A stretch of DNA of 64,000 nt. Source: Bradyrhizobium sp. AZCC 1693. GTDB taxonomy: Bacteria; Pseudomonadota; Alphaproteobacteria; Rhizobiales; Xanthobacteraceae. Shown here piece by piece: positions 1 through 8,720 of the stretch (positions within the stretch are counted from its first letter, which is position 1; each line of letters begins with the position of its first letter). Position numbers and translations under genes: made by a program. The notes beneath the pieces were generated by a model. That model did not search any database, had not been told where the DNA came from, and saw only the letters and a program-made list of their open reading frames with translations. The stretch spans positions 7,545,346 to 7,609,345 of the forward strand of contig NZ_JAZHSD010000001.1 of NCBI RefSeq assembly GCF_036924745.1, written 5' to 3'.

Positions 1-83
1 TGGCGGCGAAACTAGCGGGCTATCTCTCATCAGCCAAATTTGTTATTTCTCTACACATCATCAGCTTTTTGCATGGACGAAAC

Positions 84-1004
84 ATGGACAGCGATGCGCT
101 TCTGACCTTCCTGACCGTTCATCGCCGCGGCGGCATTTCGAGCGCGGCAAAGGTGCTGCACCGCTCGCAGCCGGCGATCTCGCGGCGCATTGCGCTTTTG
201 GAGCGGGAGCTCGGCGTGCCGCTGTTCGAGCGGATCGCGGGGCGCACGATGCTGAGCGATGCCGGGAGGGTGATGGTGCCGTATGCCGAGCGCGCGGTCG
301 CAGCAGCCCAGGATGCGGAGAATGCGGTTCGCGCGCTGGCGCGGCCGAATTCAGGGCCGATTGCGCTCGCGGTGGTCGGCACGCTGGCCGGCGGGCGGCT
401 GTCGGCGATCTTGAAACGCTTCGCGGCGGAACACCCCGAGGTCGAATTGAGCCTGCGCACCGCAACCAGCGCGGAGGTCAGCGATCTGATCCGGCGCGGC
501 GAGGCGACCATCGGCCTGCGCTACGACCGCGACCGCTCGCGCGATCTTGATTGCGAATTGCTGTTTGCCGAACGGTTGCAGGTGGTGTGCGCGCCGGAAC
601 ATCCGCGCGCCGGCCGCCGTGTGGCAAGGCTCGCCGATCTCAGCGGCGAGCGCTGGATCGCATTTCCCGTGGTGCCGGGGCGGCGCGAGATCACCGCGTC
701 ACATGTGTTTGCGCTGTTTCAAACGCATGGATTGGGTGAAATCGACTGGACGCCGGTCGACAGCCTGACCGCGCAGAAGCGCCTGGTCGAAGCCGGCCTC
801 GGCATCGCGCTGCTGTCGGAGAGCAATGCCGCGGAAGAACTGCGCTACGGGACGATCGCTGCGATCGGCGTGCGTGATCTCAAGGCGAGCCACGACGTCG
901 TGACAGTAACGCGCCGCGGCGGATTTTTGAGCGCGGCGGCGCGGCGATTGATGGAGATCGTTCGCAGGGAATATTCAAAGACGCGAGTGGCGAATAGCGA
1001 GTAG
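84..1004 (+). CDS. LysR-family transcriptional regulator
   Basis: This is a DNA-binding regulator of about 306 residues. The N-terminal winged helix-turn-helix covers about residues 1-60 (MDSDALLTFLTVHRRGGISS, then SQPAISRRIALLERELGVPLFER), the classic LysR signature. A periplasmic-binding-protein-like effector domain follows from about residue 90. I chose the ATG at 84. An in-frame TTG at 69 adds five residues of no family likeness. The target is unknown. The neighbour downstream is convergent (DUF1476) and the upstream neighbour lies outside the window, so a divergent target cannot be judged. The stop codon sits inside a hairpin repeat shared with the 3' end of the next gene. Confidence 0.9.
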   Translation: MDSDALLTFLTVHRRGGISSAAKVLHRSQPAISRRIALLERELGVPLFERIAGRTMLSDAGRVMVPYAERAVAAAQDAENAVRALARPNSGPIALAVVGTLAGGRLSAILKRFAAEHPEVELSLRTATSAEVSDLIRRGEATIGLRYDRDRSRDLDCELLFAERLQVVCAPEHPRAGRRVARLADLSGERWIAFPVVPGRREITASHVFALFQTHGLGEIDWTPVDSLTAQKRLVEAGLGIALLSESNAAEELRYGTIAAIGVRDLKASHDVVTVTRRGGFLSAAARRLMEIVRREYSKTRVANSE

Positions 1005-1036
1005 CGAATGGAATTTTCCTATTCGCTATTCGCCAC
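987..1036. terminator. Long hairpin between convergent genes
   Basis: The left arm 987-1004 and right arm 1019-1036 are complementary at 17 of 18 positions, with a 14-base AT-rich loop. The left arm contains the LysR stop codon. The word ATTCGCTA and its complement recur at least three times between 987 and 1048. It could act as a bidirectional terminator for the convergent LysR and DUF1476 genes. It also looks like a small dispersed repeat element. It has no clear T-run. Confidence 0.55.
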
Positions 1037-1053
1037 CCCCCATTCGCTACAGC

Positions 1054-1377
1054 TCAGGTCCCCGCCTTCACCTGGGCGGCGGCCTGCGCCATCAGCTCGT
1101 CCATCTTGACGCGGACCTCGGTGGCGGTGACGGCGACGCCCTTGGCGGTCAAATCCTTCACCACCTTGTTCTGGACGTCCTTGTCGCCGGCTTCCTCGAA
1201 ATCGGCGGCGACCACTTCCTTGGAATAAGCCGTGGCGGCATCGCCCGACAGGCCGAGCTTCTCGGCTGCCCAAAGACCGAGCAGCTTGTTGCGGCGAACC
1301 TCAGCCTTGAACTTCTGCTCCTCGTCGAGGGCGAATTTCTTCTCAAAACCTTCCTCGCGCTTGTCGAAAGTGGTCAT
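1054..1377 (-). CDS. DUF1476 family protein (F1-ATPase zeta-type inhibitor homologue)
   Basis: A 107-residue, mostly helical, charged protein beginning MTTFDKREEGFEKKFALDEE. That is the conserved start of the alphaproteobacterial DUF1476 family. Its characterised member is the Paracoccus zeta subunit, which inhibits F1-ATPase hydrolysis. The length is full for the family. Conserved blocks RRNKLLGLWAAEKLGL and the C-terminal helix are intact. It is divergent from purC. Assignment as an ATPase inhibitor is by family; activity in this organism is inferred. Confidence 0.85.
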   Translation of the reverse strand: MTTFDKREEGFEKKFALDEEQKFKAEVRRNKLLGLWAAEKLGLSGDAATAYSKEVVAADFEEAGDKDVQNKVVKDLTAKGVAVTATEVRVKMDELMAQAAAQVKAGT

Positions 1378-1695
1378 TCTTCGGTTCCAATCCCCGCAAA
1401 AGGTAAATAAGGCGGCGTTGTCGCGGCCCGATCGCCTACCTAGATAGAGGGCGCGAATCGGTAAAACAACGGGCCGTTAGGCCGCAGGCAGCCGGGATAA
1501 GTTGGCCCCAATTGGGCCGGGTCGATTGTGCTGGATGGGCCAATCGGATAGGTTGCCATCAGGCGAGGTTCTTGTTCTGTTTCCGGTCGCTTTTGTTCGG
1601 GACTTCGCCTTCACGGCAGCTCCGTCGTGGTCGCTAACCCTTGTCATCCGGAGCACACCAATTTCATGGATTTCAACAAAACACGGTACATCCCA
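1378..1695. other. Divergent intergenic region upstream of purC
   Basis: This 318-base stretch separates the divergent DUF1476 gene and purC, so it should hold both promoters. I see no strong sigma-70 pair, riboswitch or repeat. The purC reading frame stays open upstream to 1627 but shows no family similarity there. Confidence 0.4.
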
Positions 1696-2463
1696 ATGAG
1701 CCGTCGACGCCGCATTTATGAAGGCAAGGCCAAGGTCCTGTATGAAGGTCCGGAGCCGGGAACCCTGATCCAGCACTTCAAGGACGATGCGACCGCGTTC
1801 AATGCGAAGAAACACCAGGTGATCGAGGGCAAGGGCGTCCTCAACAACCGGATTTCGGAGTACCTGTTTCAGCACCTCAACGACATCGGGGTGCCGACCC
1901 ATTTCATCCGCCGCCTCAACATGCGCGAGCAGTTGATTCGCGAGGTCGAGATCGTGCCGCTGGAAGTGGTGGTGCGGAACGTCGCCGCCGGCTCGCTGTC
2001 GCAGCGCCTCGGCATCGAGGAGGGCACCCAGCTGCCGCGCTCGATCATCGAGTTCTATTACAAGAACGACCAGCTCAACGACCCCATGGTGTCGGAAGAG
2101 CACATCACCGCGTTCGGCTGGGCGACGCCGCAGGAAATCGACGACATCATGGCGCTCGCCATTCGCGTCAACGACTTCCTCACCGGGCTGTTTCTCGGCA
2201 TCGGCATCCGTCTGGTCGATTTCAAGATGGAATGCGGCCGGCTGTTCGAGAACGAGATGATGCGGATCATCGTCGCCGACGAAATCTCTCCCGACTCATG
2301 CCGGCTGTGGGATATCAAGTCGAACGAGAAGCTCGACAAGGACCGTTTCCGCCGCGACCTCGGTGGCCTGCTGGAAGCCTATACCGAGGTGGCAAAGCGT
2401 CTGGGCATCCTGATGGAGAACGAGCGTCCGGCCGGTACCGGTCCGGTGCTGGTGAAGAGCTGA
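1696..2463 (+). CDS. purC: Phosphoribosylaminoimidazole-succinocarboxamide synthase
   Basis: SAICAR synthase joins aspartate to CAIR using ATP, the eighth step of de novo purine synthesis. The 255-residue protein starts [20 protein letters not shown], with the conserved YEGKAK ATP-binding strand. It contains [21 protein letters not shown] and the signature LVDFKMECG region followed by [14 protein letters not shown] chose the ATG at 1696 because the family begins there. An in-frame ATG at 1666 would add ten residues. It is followed after 10 bases by purS, so the two are probably cotranscribed. Confidence 0.95.
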   Translation: MSRRRRIYEGKAKVLYEGPEPGTLIQHFKDDATAFNAKKHQVIEGKGVLNNRISEYLFQHLNDIGVPTHFIRRLNMREQLIREVEIVPLEVVVRNVAAGSLSQRLGIEEGTQLPRSIIEFYYKNDQLNDPMVSEEHITAFGWATPQEIDDIMALAIRVNDFLTGLFLGIGIRLVDFKMECGRLFENEMMRIIVADEISPDSCRLWDIKSNEKLDKDRFRRDLGGLLEAYTEVAKRLGILMENERPAGTGPVLVKS

Positions 2464-2473
2464 GGTTGAGATC

Positions 2474-2716
2474 GTGAAGGCACGCGTTACCGTTACGTTG
2501 AAGTCAGGCATTCTCGACCCGCAGGGCAAGGCCATCGAAGGCGCGCTGAAATCGCTCGGCGTCGATGGCGTCGCCAGCGTCCGCCAGGGCAAGGTGTTCG
2601 ACATCGAGCTCTCGGGCGCCGACAAGGCCAAGGCAGAGGCGGCGTTGAAGGATGCCGCCGACAAGCTGTTGGCGAACACGGTGATCGAGAATTACCGGGT
2701 CGAAGTTCTGGGATGA
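2474..2716 (+). CDS. purS: Phosphoribosylformylglycinamidine synthase subunit PurS
   Basis: PurS is the small structural subunit of the three-part FGAM synthase, working with PurQ (glutaminase) and the short PurL (synthase). It has 80 residues, starts at a GTG 10 bases after purC, and shows the typical opening KARVTVTLKSGILDPQGKAI. The conserved VRQGKVFDIEL strand and a final NTVIENYRVEVLG are present. Having separate purS and purQ fits the 735-residue PurL further along. Unusually, purQ is 2.7 kb away because other genes lie between. Confidence 0.95.
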   Translation: MKARVTVTLKSGILDPQGKAIEGALKSLGVDGVASVRQGKVFDIELSGADKAKAEAALKDAADKLLANTVIENYRVEVLG

Positions 2717-2742
2717 GGATGTGAGCGGCCGGGCTTTGCCGC

Positions 2743-3769
2743 TCACAGCCATCCCGCGCGGCGGAATCGCCAATACAATCCGCCGCAGGCGATCAGCATC
2801 AGTCCGAGCACCGTGAAATATCCGAACTCCCATTCCAGTTCGGGCATGTGCTTGAAATTCATCCCGTAGATGGCGGCCACCGCGGTCGGCACGGCGATGA
2901 TGGCGAGCCACGAGGCCAGCTTCTTGGAGACGGCGGTCTCCTGCGCCTGGGCCGACCAGAAGGCTCGCCTCGAAGGCGAACGCCAGCACCTCGCGCATGG
3001 AGTCAGTGCGCTCCTGAATGGTCCTGACGTGGTCGGTGACGTCACGAAACAGCGCCTGCATGGTCGAACGCACCATCGGCAAATTGTCGTGTTCGAGCCG
3101 GCGGCAGACCTCCACCAGCGGTCCAATCGCATTGCGCAGCCGCAGCAGGTCCCGCCGCAGCATATAGAGCCGTTCGACCTGGCTCCGTGTGATGGGATTG
3201 GCGAGCACGTCGTCTTCGATCGCCTCGACCTCCTCGTGGATCGTTTCCAGAACGGGAGAGTAGTTGTCGACGATGAAATCGAGGATGGCGTAGAGAATAT
3301 AATCCTCACCGCGCGCGAGCGCCCGCGGACAGCTCTCGCAGCGTTCGCGCACCGGCGCATATGACGTCGATGCCCCATGGCGCACCGAGACGAGGTAGCC
3401 TTCGCCGACGAACAAATGGGTTTCGCCGAACGCGATCCGGCCCTCGATCAGTTGCGCCGTTCGCGCCACAATGAACAGGCCGTCGCCATACTGCTCGATC
3501 TTCGGCCGTTGATGGGCGTGGTTGGCGTCCTCGATCGCGAGATCGTGCAGGTCGAACTGCTGCTGCACGCTCTTCAGCAGCGCCAGATCCGGCTCGTACA
3601 GACCGATCCACACGACGTGCCCGGGCTTGCGGCGCCAGCTCGACGCCTCCTCGATGGCGATATTGGCGATCCGGCGGCCATCGACATAGACACCGGCCGC
3701 GACGACGCCCTCGGACGCCATCCGCTCGGTCGCGGCGCTCGCCAGCGACGGGACATTCATGGTTTCCAT
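2743..3769 (-). pseudogene. CorA-family divalent cation transporter, single-base frameshift
   Basis: The first two thirds (from 3769 or ATG 3760) read as a CorA cytoplasmic domain: GHVVWIGLYEPD, EDYILYAILDFIVDNYSPVLE, then REVLAFAFEASLLV. After about 2951 the frame runs into unrelated sequence. The next frame continues QAQETAVSKKLASWLAIIAV, then the pore motif YGMNF, and a final membrane helix ending at 2743. One extra base in the GGG run at 2949-2951 explains this. Removing it gives 341 residues, normal for the family. It is either a young pseudogene or a sequencing error. It is convergent with purS. Confidence 0.85.
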
Positions 3770-3894
3770 CCCTGAGCGATTGTTGTTGAACGTGGCTGCG
3801 ATGCAGGCCGTTTTAGCGACGCTAGCACTGGCAAACCCGGCGTCAATTGGTTATGGGACTACCTGGTCGGCGCTCGGCCGACGATCTCGCTTGC

Positions 3895-3947
3895 AGCCGG
3901 CAACAGCCATGAAATCTGTCGTTCTCGTATTTTCCGCAATCGATCGC
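3895..3947 (+). repeat. Degenerate copy of the purQ translation start
   Basis: The 39 bases from 3909 match the first 39 of purQ (from 5397) at 33 positions, coding MKSVVLVFSAIDR against [13 protein letters not shown]. The preceding bases (GGCAACAGCC against GGTAACGCC) are also similar. Homology stops after about 13 codons, where a signal-peptide-like stretch follows. A weaker third copy starts at 5234. Confidence 0.65.
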
Positions 3948-4534
3948 ACCTTCCCCAGGCTTCCATTACAGGTTGCTGCGATCGCTTTCCTCGCCACGCT
4001 CCTTGCCACGCTTGTCGTTCACCCAGCCATGGCGCAGGCGCCGGGATCTACCAGGGTCATGATCCGCAATCCCGACGTGGCGAAGTGGGCAGGCAGCCGC
4101 ATTTTTTCAGCACCAGCTCCAGTGAGTTCTTGTGCCGGCCGCTCGCCTGTCCTGCGCCCTCCAAGGTGACAGCGCGGATCTCGGCCAGCCCGACACGAAG
4201 TCCCGACCGTCAGGCGTTGGCGAAATATGCCAGCCAGAATATCCCGGCGGCGGTCGAACAGGCCAACCTGAATGCGGCCTCCAGCCTGGCGCCGGGCCGC
4301 AAGATCGAGCGGCTTTCCAGCACGGCCACCGAGGTGCGCGGCTATCCGGCGATCGCGCAGGAGATGCGCTTCGTCGGCGGCAAAGAGCCCGTCTATATGA
4401 GCAAGGTGACCATGTTCGTGAAATCGGCGCTGGTCGATATCGCCTCCTACTCGCCATCGCGCGAGACCGCGCGGCGTAACCGCGACCTGTTCGTCGGCGC
4501 GATGCAGGTCGAGGACATTCCGCTACCGCGATAA
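3909..4534 (+). pseudogene. Exported protein of unknown function, single-base frameshift (paralogue of 4632-5237)
   Basis: From the ATG at 3909 the frame gives a purQ-like beginning and a hydrophobic segment ending AMAQA, a likely signal peptidase I site. It then reads RNPDVAKWAGSRIF. At the T run 4103-4108 the frame breaks. The continuation, beginning SSSEFLCRPLACPAPSK, is in another frame through 4534. Adding one T restores 208 residues. The body aligns with the next gene: CRPLACP, then SASPTRSPDxQAL, then ETARRNRDLFVG against EVARRNSNDFVG. Function is unknown. Confidence 0.7.
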
Positions 4535-4631
4535 GAGTCCTGCCGGCAAAGCACTGGCGTATTCCACAATCCGGAACTATAGGTTTGGAAGAACCGGCTT
4601 GGCAGGCCAAGGTTGCGGGGTGGGGACTTCG

Positions 4632-5237
4632 ATGGGATTGGTGGGGGCCGTGTTTCGGCTGGCGGCGATGGCCGCGGCGACGATTTGGCTTGCGGGCTGC
4701 ATGACCGCGGCCGTGGGGCCGGAGCATCCGGGGACCCGGGTTCGCTACAAGTCGCCCGATCCGCAGAAATGGATCGGCAGCCAGTCGTTTGGCGACAGGC
4801 GCGCGACTTTCCGCTGCCGTCCGCTGGCATGTCCGGAATTGTCGATCGTCAGCATTCGTACGTCGGCCAGCCCGACACGCAGCCCCGATCCGCAGGCCCT
4901 GCAGAAATTCGCGCAGGAGAGCGCCCAGCTTGAGATGACCAAGACGGGTGAAGCTTCGGCCGAAGGGGGAAACCGGGTGCGGGATCTCTCGCTGCTTTCC
5001 ACCCGCGTCGCCAATGTGAAAAACTTCCCGGCCGTCCATTGGGAGTATCAAGGCAGCTCAGCCGACAACAGGACGGTCTATATCGTCCGCAAGATGATGT
5101 TCGCCGGCAGCAGCGCCATCGACGTCATTTCCTCCTCCCTTGGCCTCGAGGTCGCTCGCCGTAATAGCAACGATTTCGTGGGTGTCCTGGAGATCGAGGA
5201 TTTTGCCCCGCCCGCCGTTGTGGCGGCAAGGCCATGA
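4632..5237 (+). CDS. Putative lipoprotein of unknown function
   Basis: A 201-residue protein whose N-terminus (MGLVGAVFRLAAMAAATIWL) is followed by AGC, a clear lipobox with Cys about 22. The mature part has two conserved cysteines in FRCRPLACPELS, then a mixed alpha/beta domain. The ATG at 4632 was preferred to a TTG at 4599 because it places the signal peptide at the start. It is a tandem paralogue of the frameshifted gene just upstream. Its stop codon overlaps an ATGAAATC start resembling that of purQ. I do not recognise a named family. Confidence 0.7.
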   Translation: MGLVGAVFRLAAMAAATIWLAGCMTAAVGPEHPGTRVRYKSPDPQKWIGSQSFGDRRATFRCRPLACPELSIVSIRTSASPTRSPDPQALQKFAQESAQLEMTKTGEASAEGGNRVRDLSLLSTRVANVKNFPAVHWEYQGSSADNRTVYIVRKMMFAGSSAIDVISSSLGLEVARRNSNDFVGVLEIEDFAPPAVVAARP

Positions 5238-5250
5238 AATCGGCCGCGTT
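5225..5250 (+). repeat. Second short echo of the purQ start
   Basis: GGCAAGGCCATGAAATCGGC here resembles the purQ start context GGTAACGCCATGAAATCCGC at 5388-5407. It opens a 24-codon frame (5234-5308) with no recognisable product. The ATG overlaps the upstream stop as ATGA. The run TGCGGGGTGGGGAC at about 5260 also recurs at about 4613, in front of the lipoprotein gene. Confidence 0.45.
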
Positions 5251-5396
5251 GGCGGTTCCTGCGGGGTGGGGACCCCTATGCCGCGGCTGTTCAAAGTTCG
5301 GCGTCTGACGGTAGCGCCCGGCGGCAGAAAAGAATATGTAGTCAGCGCGACGCACCAGCACTGTTTCGTCCCACCGCCTGAAACCCCGGTAACGCC

Positions 5397-6098
5397 ATGA
5401 AATCCGCCGTTCTCGTCTTTCCCGGAATCAATCGCGAGCGCGATATGGCGCGCGCGCTCAAGCTGGCCTCCGGCCAGGAGGCCGCGATGGTCTGGCATGC
5501 CGACACCGCGCTGCCAAAGGGGACCGATCTCGTGGTCGTGCCCGGCGGGTTCTCCTATGGCGATTACCTGCGCTGCGGCGCCATCGCCGCCCGCGCGCCT
5601 GTGATGGACGCCGTGCGCAAATTCGCAGCCGACGGCGGCCTCGTGCTCGGCGTCTGCAACGGCTTCCAGATTCTCTGCGAAGCGGGCTTGCTGCCCGGCG
5701 TGCTGATGCGCAATGCGCGGCTGAAATTCATCTGCCAAGATGTGCATCTGCGGGTCGAGCGCTCGGATACGCCGTTCACGCGCGGCTACAACGCCGGCCA
5801 GGTCATTCGCGTGCCCGTCGCGCATGGCGAGGGCAATTACGAAGCCGACGAAGAGACGGTGAAGCGTCTGGTAGGCGAGGGGCGGGTGCTCTATCGCTAT
5901 TGCTCTGCTGACGGCGTTGTCGACGAGGAGTCCAACATCAACGGCGCCGCGGAGTCGATCGCCGGCATCGTCAACGAGCGCGGCAATGTGCTCGGCATGA
6001 TGCCGCATCCGGAAAACCACGTCGAAGACATCATGGGCTGCACCGACGGCCGCGGCCTGTTCGCAGGCCTTGCCGCGCATCTGGAAAAAGCAGCGTGA
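5397..6098 (+). CDS. purQ: Phosphoribosylformylglycinamidine synthase subunit PurQ
   Basis: This class I glutamine amidotransferase supplies ammonia to PurL. The 233-residue protein starts [20 protein letters not shown]. It has [20 protein letters not shown], the nucleophile elbow [10 protein letters not shown] with Cys about 88, and the terminal His-Glu part in [11 protein letters not shown]. The stop codon overlaps the GTG of the next gene as GTGA, implying translational coupling to a transport receptor that has no obvious purine role. Confidence 0.96.
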   Translation: MKSAVLVFPGINRERDMARALKLASGQEAAMVWHADTALPKGTDLVVVPGGFSYGDYLRCGAIAARAPVMDAVRKFAADGGLVLGVCNGFQILCEAGLLPGVLMRNARLKFICQDVHLRVERSDTPFTRGYNAGQVIRVPVAHGEGNYEADEETVKRLVGEGRVLYRYCSADGVVDEESNINGAAESIAGIVNERGNVLGMMPHPENHVEDIMGCTDGRGLFAGLAAHLEKAA

Positions 6099-7060
6099 AA
6101 TCATTTGCAGTGAAACTGGCGGCCGCGCTTGTGGCATTGCTGGCGGTGTCCGCCGCCCAGGCGCAGGACTATCCCAAACGGCCCATCAGCATGATCGTGC
6201 CGTTCGCGGCCGGCGGCACTTCCGACGTGATCGCGCGCGTGGTCGCCGAGGAGATGGCCAAGTCGCTCGGGCAGCCGATCGTGATCGAGAATGTCGCGGG
6301 CGCCGGCGGTTCGACCGCGCTGACACGCGCGGCGCGCGCGGAAGCCGACGGCTATAGCATCGCCATCGGCAATGCCGGCACCAGCGCCGCGGCCTATACG
6401 ATCTATCCGAAACTGCCGTTCACCCCGGAATCCTTCGTGCCGATCGCGGTCGTCGCGAAGACCTTCGGCATCGTGGCGATACGCAAGGATTTTCCGGCGA
6501 AGAACCTGCAGGAATTCATCGCCTATGCGAAGAAGAATCCCGGCAAGGTCAATCTCGGCCATGCCGGGATCGGCTCATCGAACTACCTGATCTGCAAAAG
6601 CTTTGAACACGCGGCCGGCATCGAGGTCACGCTGGTCGGCTATCGCGGCGCGGCGCCTGCGTTGACGGACGCGATCGGCGGCCAGATCGACGGCGTCTGC
6701 GACTCGGCCGCCTCGGTGTCGCAGGCGATTGACGACAAGCTGGTGAAGGGCCTGGTCGTGGGTTCGACGGTGCGGCTTTCAACCTTGCCCGATCTGCCGA
6801 TGTCGTCGGAAGCGGGCCTCCCTGAATTCGAGGCACAGGGCTGGAACGGCCTGTTTGCGCCAAAGGGCACGCCGCCTGCGATCATCGCGAAACTGAGTGC
6901 GGCAGCCAGGACCGCCGTCGAGAGCGAGGCGGTGAAGAAGCGCTTTCACGATCTCTCCACTGTAGCGCCCGACGCCAACGAGCTCGCGCCCGAAGTGCTC
7001 GGGCAGTTGGTGACGCGCGACGTCGCGAAATACAAGAAGCTGCTCGAAGAGAAGAAGTAG
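6095..7060 (+). CDS. Bug/TctC-type tripartite tricarboxylate transporter receptor
   Basis: A periplasmic solute-binding protein of 321 residues. A signal peptide (residues 1 to about 23, ending AAQAQ) precedes the family opening [20 protein letters not shown]. The block [11 protein letters not shown] and the C-terminal [13 protein letters not shown] are typical of the Bug family, which binds carboxylates. The GTG start overlaps purQ by four bases. No TctA/TctB membrane genes lie nearby, which is common for orphan Bug proteins. The ligand is unknown. A strong hairpin follows the gene. Confidence 0.9.
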   Translation: MKSFAVKLAAALVALLAVSAAQAQDYPKRPISMIVPFAAGGTSDVIARVVAEEMAKSLGQPIVIENVAGAGGSTALTRAARAEADGYSIAIGNAGTSAAAYTIYPKLPFTPESFVPIAVVAKTFGIVAIRKDFPAKNLQEFIAYAKKNPGKVNLGHAGIGSSNYLICKSFEHAAGIEVTLVGYRGAAPALTDAIGGQIDGVCDSAASVSQAIDDKLVKGLVVGSTVRLSTLPDLPMSSEAGLPEFEAQGWNGLFAPKGTPPAIIAKLSAAARTAVESEAVKKRFHDLSTVAPDANELAPEVLGQLVTRDVAKYKKLLEEKK

Positions 7061-7081
7061 CACCCGGCGACTTCGCTGATG

Positions 7082-7108
7082 AAAAAGCCCCGCCAAGCGG
7101 GGCTTTTT
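7082..7108. terminator. Bidirectional intrinsic terminator
   Basis: A 12-base perfect stem, 7082-7093 against 7097-7108, with a three-base loop. The GC core (GCCCCGC) is flanked by A5 and T5, so it terminates either way. It sits between the Bug receptor gene and the convergent small secreted protein gene. Confidence 0.92.
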
Positions 7109-7109
7109 A

Positions 7110-7436
7110 CTACCTGCCGGGTGTCGCGCCGGGTGCTGCCGGCGTCAACGTCGAACCACTGGGCGAGGGATTGAGTAGATTGTTTCCCGACGGGTTCAGT
7201 CCGCTGTTCCGTCCGGCAGCTGCACTGCCGGCGTTATTGGTCATGCCGGTGTCGGCGTTGCCGGTCGTCGCACTGCCGGTAGTCGTTCCACTGGTGGAAG
7301 GTCCCGTCGTCGTGCTGCTCGTTGCCGCGCCACCCGTGGCCGAACTTCCGCCTGCCGAGCCGCCAGTGGATTGCGCGAGCGCGCAAGTGCCCGTGAATGC
7401 CAGCGCTGTCGCCAATCCCAATGTTGCGAGTTTCAT
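7110..7436 (-). CDS. Small secreted Ser/Thr/Gly-rich protein
   Basis: A 108-residue protein. It has a clean signal peptide (MKLATLGLATALAFTGTCAL, cleavage near AQS). The mature part is low-complexity, rich in Gly, Ser, Thr and Asn, and ends in a Pro-rich tail. I chose the ATG at 7436 because the signal peptide begins there and AGGAGC-like bases lie just upstream. The open frame to 7724 is a composition effect. Such proteins are common in this group. Function is unknown; a surface or periplasmic filler role is only a guess. Confidence 0.7.
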   Translation of the reverse strand: MKLATLGLATALAFTGTCALAQSTGGSAGGSSATGGAATSSTTTGPSTSGTTTGSATTGNADTGMTNNAGSAAAGRNSGLNPSGNNLLNPSPSGSTLTPAAPGATPGR

Positions 7437-7686
7437 GATCGCTCCTTTTCTTGGCTTGCGTCGGGGCAAACGAGGTCCGCGCAGCCCGCGTTCCTGCCTG
7501 CCGATCACAGTTCGTTGCTGTTCCCATGAAGATTTCAACTGGCCACAAATGTGGAATCGCAGTGGTGCTTCTGTGGAATCGCCAGCCGATATTTCAAACT
7601 CAATCACAACTGAAGATTGTCTGATTGAACTTGCCGCGCTATCAAGGCCACCAAGGACCGTCCATCCCGTTCGCCTGGAATGCGCC

Positions 7687-8423
7687 ATGCCTGTTGCTCT
7701 CGTCGTTTTGCTGCTCGATATCACGCTGATCTATCACGCATCGAGGACCGAACGCCTGCAGCCCTGGGCCTTCATCATCCTGATGATCCCGCTGGTCGGA
7801 GCACTCGCTTACATCGTCGTCGAACTGGTGCCGGAGTGGTTTGGCAGTGCCGGTGCGCAGCAGGCGCGCAAGCGCATTGCCGGCAAGCTCGATTCGGAAA
7901 AGCTCTATCGCGAGCTATCCGATCGGCTCGCCAACACAGACACTGTTGCCAATCGCGCCGCGCTGGCAGCGGAGTGCCTGAGGCTCGCGAGATTCGACGA
8001 GGCGGTGCGTCACTATGATCACATCCTGATGCTGCCGCTGGGTGGCGAGCCAGCCTATGCGCTGGGCAGGGCGCAGGCCGAATTCGGTCGTAACCGTCCG
8101 GCCGAGGCACTCGCCACGTTGGATGATCTGCAAAACGCTGGCCGGGCTTTGAATCGGCCGAGGCGCATTTGCTCTATGCGCGTTCGTTGGCAGAGGTCGG
8201 GCGGATCGACGAGGCGCTCGAAGAATACTACGCGCTGGTGCCGTACGCCCCCGGCGCGGAGGCACGGGTCCGCTACGGCATGCTGCTGCGCATGGTCGGC
8301 CGCGACGCCGAGGCCCGAGTAGTGTTCAACGAACTGCTGCTTCAGATGAAGCGCGCGCCCAAATATCTGCGCGAGGCGCAGGCGGAATGGCTGTCGATCG
8401 CCGAAAAGCAGTTGCTGATCTGA
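7687..8423 (+). pseudogene. Membrane-anchored TPR protein, single-base frameshift
   Basis: The N-terminus carries two hydrophobic segments (MPVALVVLLLDITLI, and WAFIILMIPLVGALAYIVVE). Tetratricopeptide-like helices follow. The frame breaks at the A run near 8130-8133, in the codons after LATLDDLQ. Adding one A restores KRWPGFESAEAHLLYARSL and the rest through AEKQLLI at 8423, giving 245 residues. This family is widespread in Bradyrhizobiaceae as a full-length protein. So this is a recent lesion or a base-calling error. It faces a DMT fragment on the opposite strand. Confidence 0.8.
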
Positions 8424-8453
8424 GTTTGCGAAAGCGTCGCAGTCGATGGATGA

Positions 8454-8678
8454 CTATCGTCTGGGCCGCTTGAGCCAGCGCCGATACGCATCTTTCGGAA
8501 TCGTCATCGCCGCTACCCCCGCCATGACAAGCACCAGGCCAAGCGCCAGGTTCGGCGGCACGGATTCGCCGAGCAGAACCACCGACAGGCCGACGCCGAT
8601 CGGGATGCGCAAGTAGCCTTGCGCGTTGGTGGTCAGCGTGCCGAGCCGCGTCAGGCACATGTAGAACAGGCCGCAGAC
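8454..8678 (-). pseudogene. C-terminal remnant of an EamA/DMT-family transporter
   Basis: The open frame encodes FYMCLTRLGTLTTNAQGYLR, then IPIGVGLSVVLLGES and a closing hydrophobic helix LALGLVLVMAGVAAM. These are the last two helices of a drug/metabolite transporter subunit. Full members have ten helices and about 290-300 residues; only about 75 remain. An in-frame TAG (complement of 8679-8681) precedes it, and the thioesterase stop lies 42 bases beyond. The 5' part has been deleted, so it is unlikely to be functional. Confidence 0.7.
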
Positions 8679-8720
8679 CTAAGATCGTCGCTGATGGTCT
8701 GCTGCTGGGCCTGCAGCGCG

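Noticed and set aside
1627..1695. Longer N-terminus for PurC
   Set aside because: The family begins at [13 protein letters not shown], and the extra residues are not conserved.
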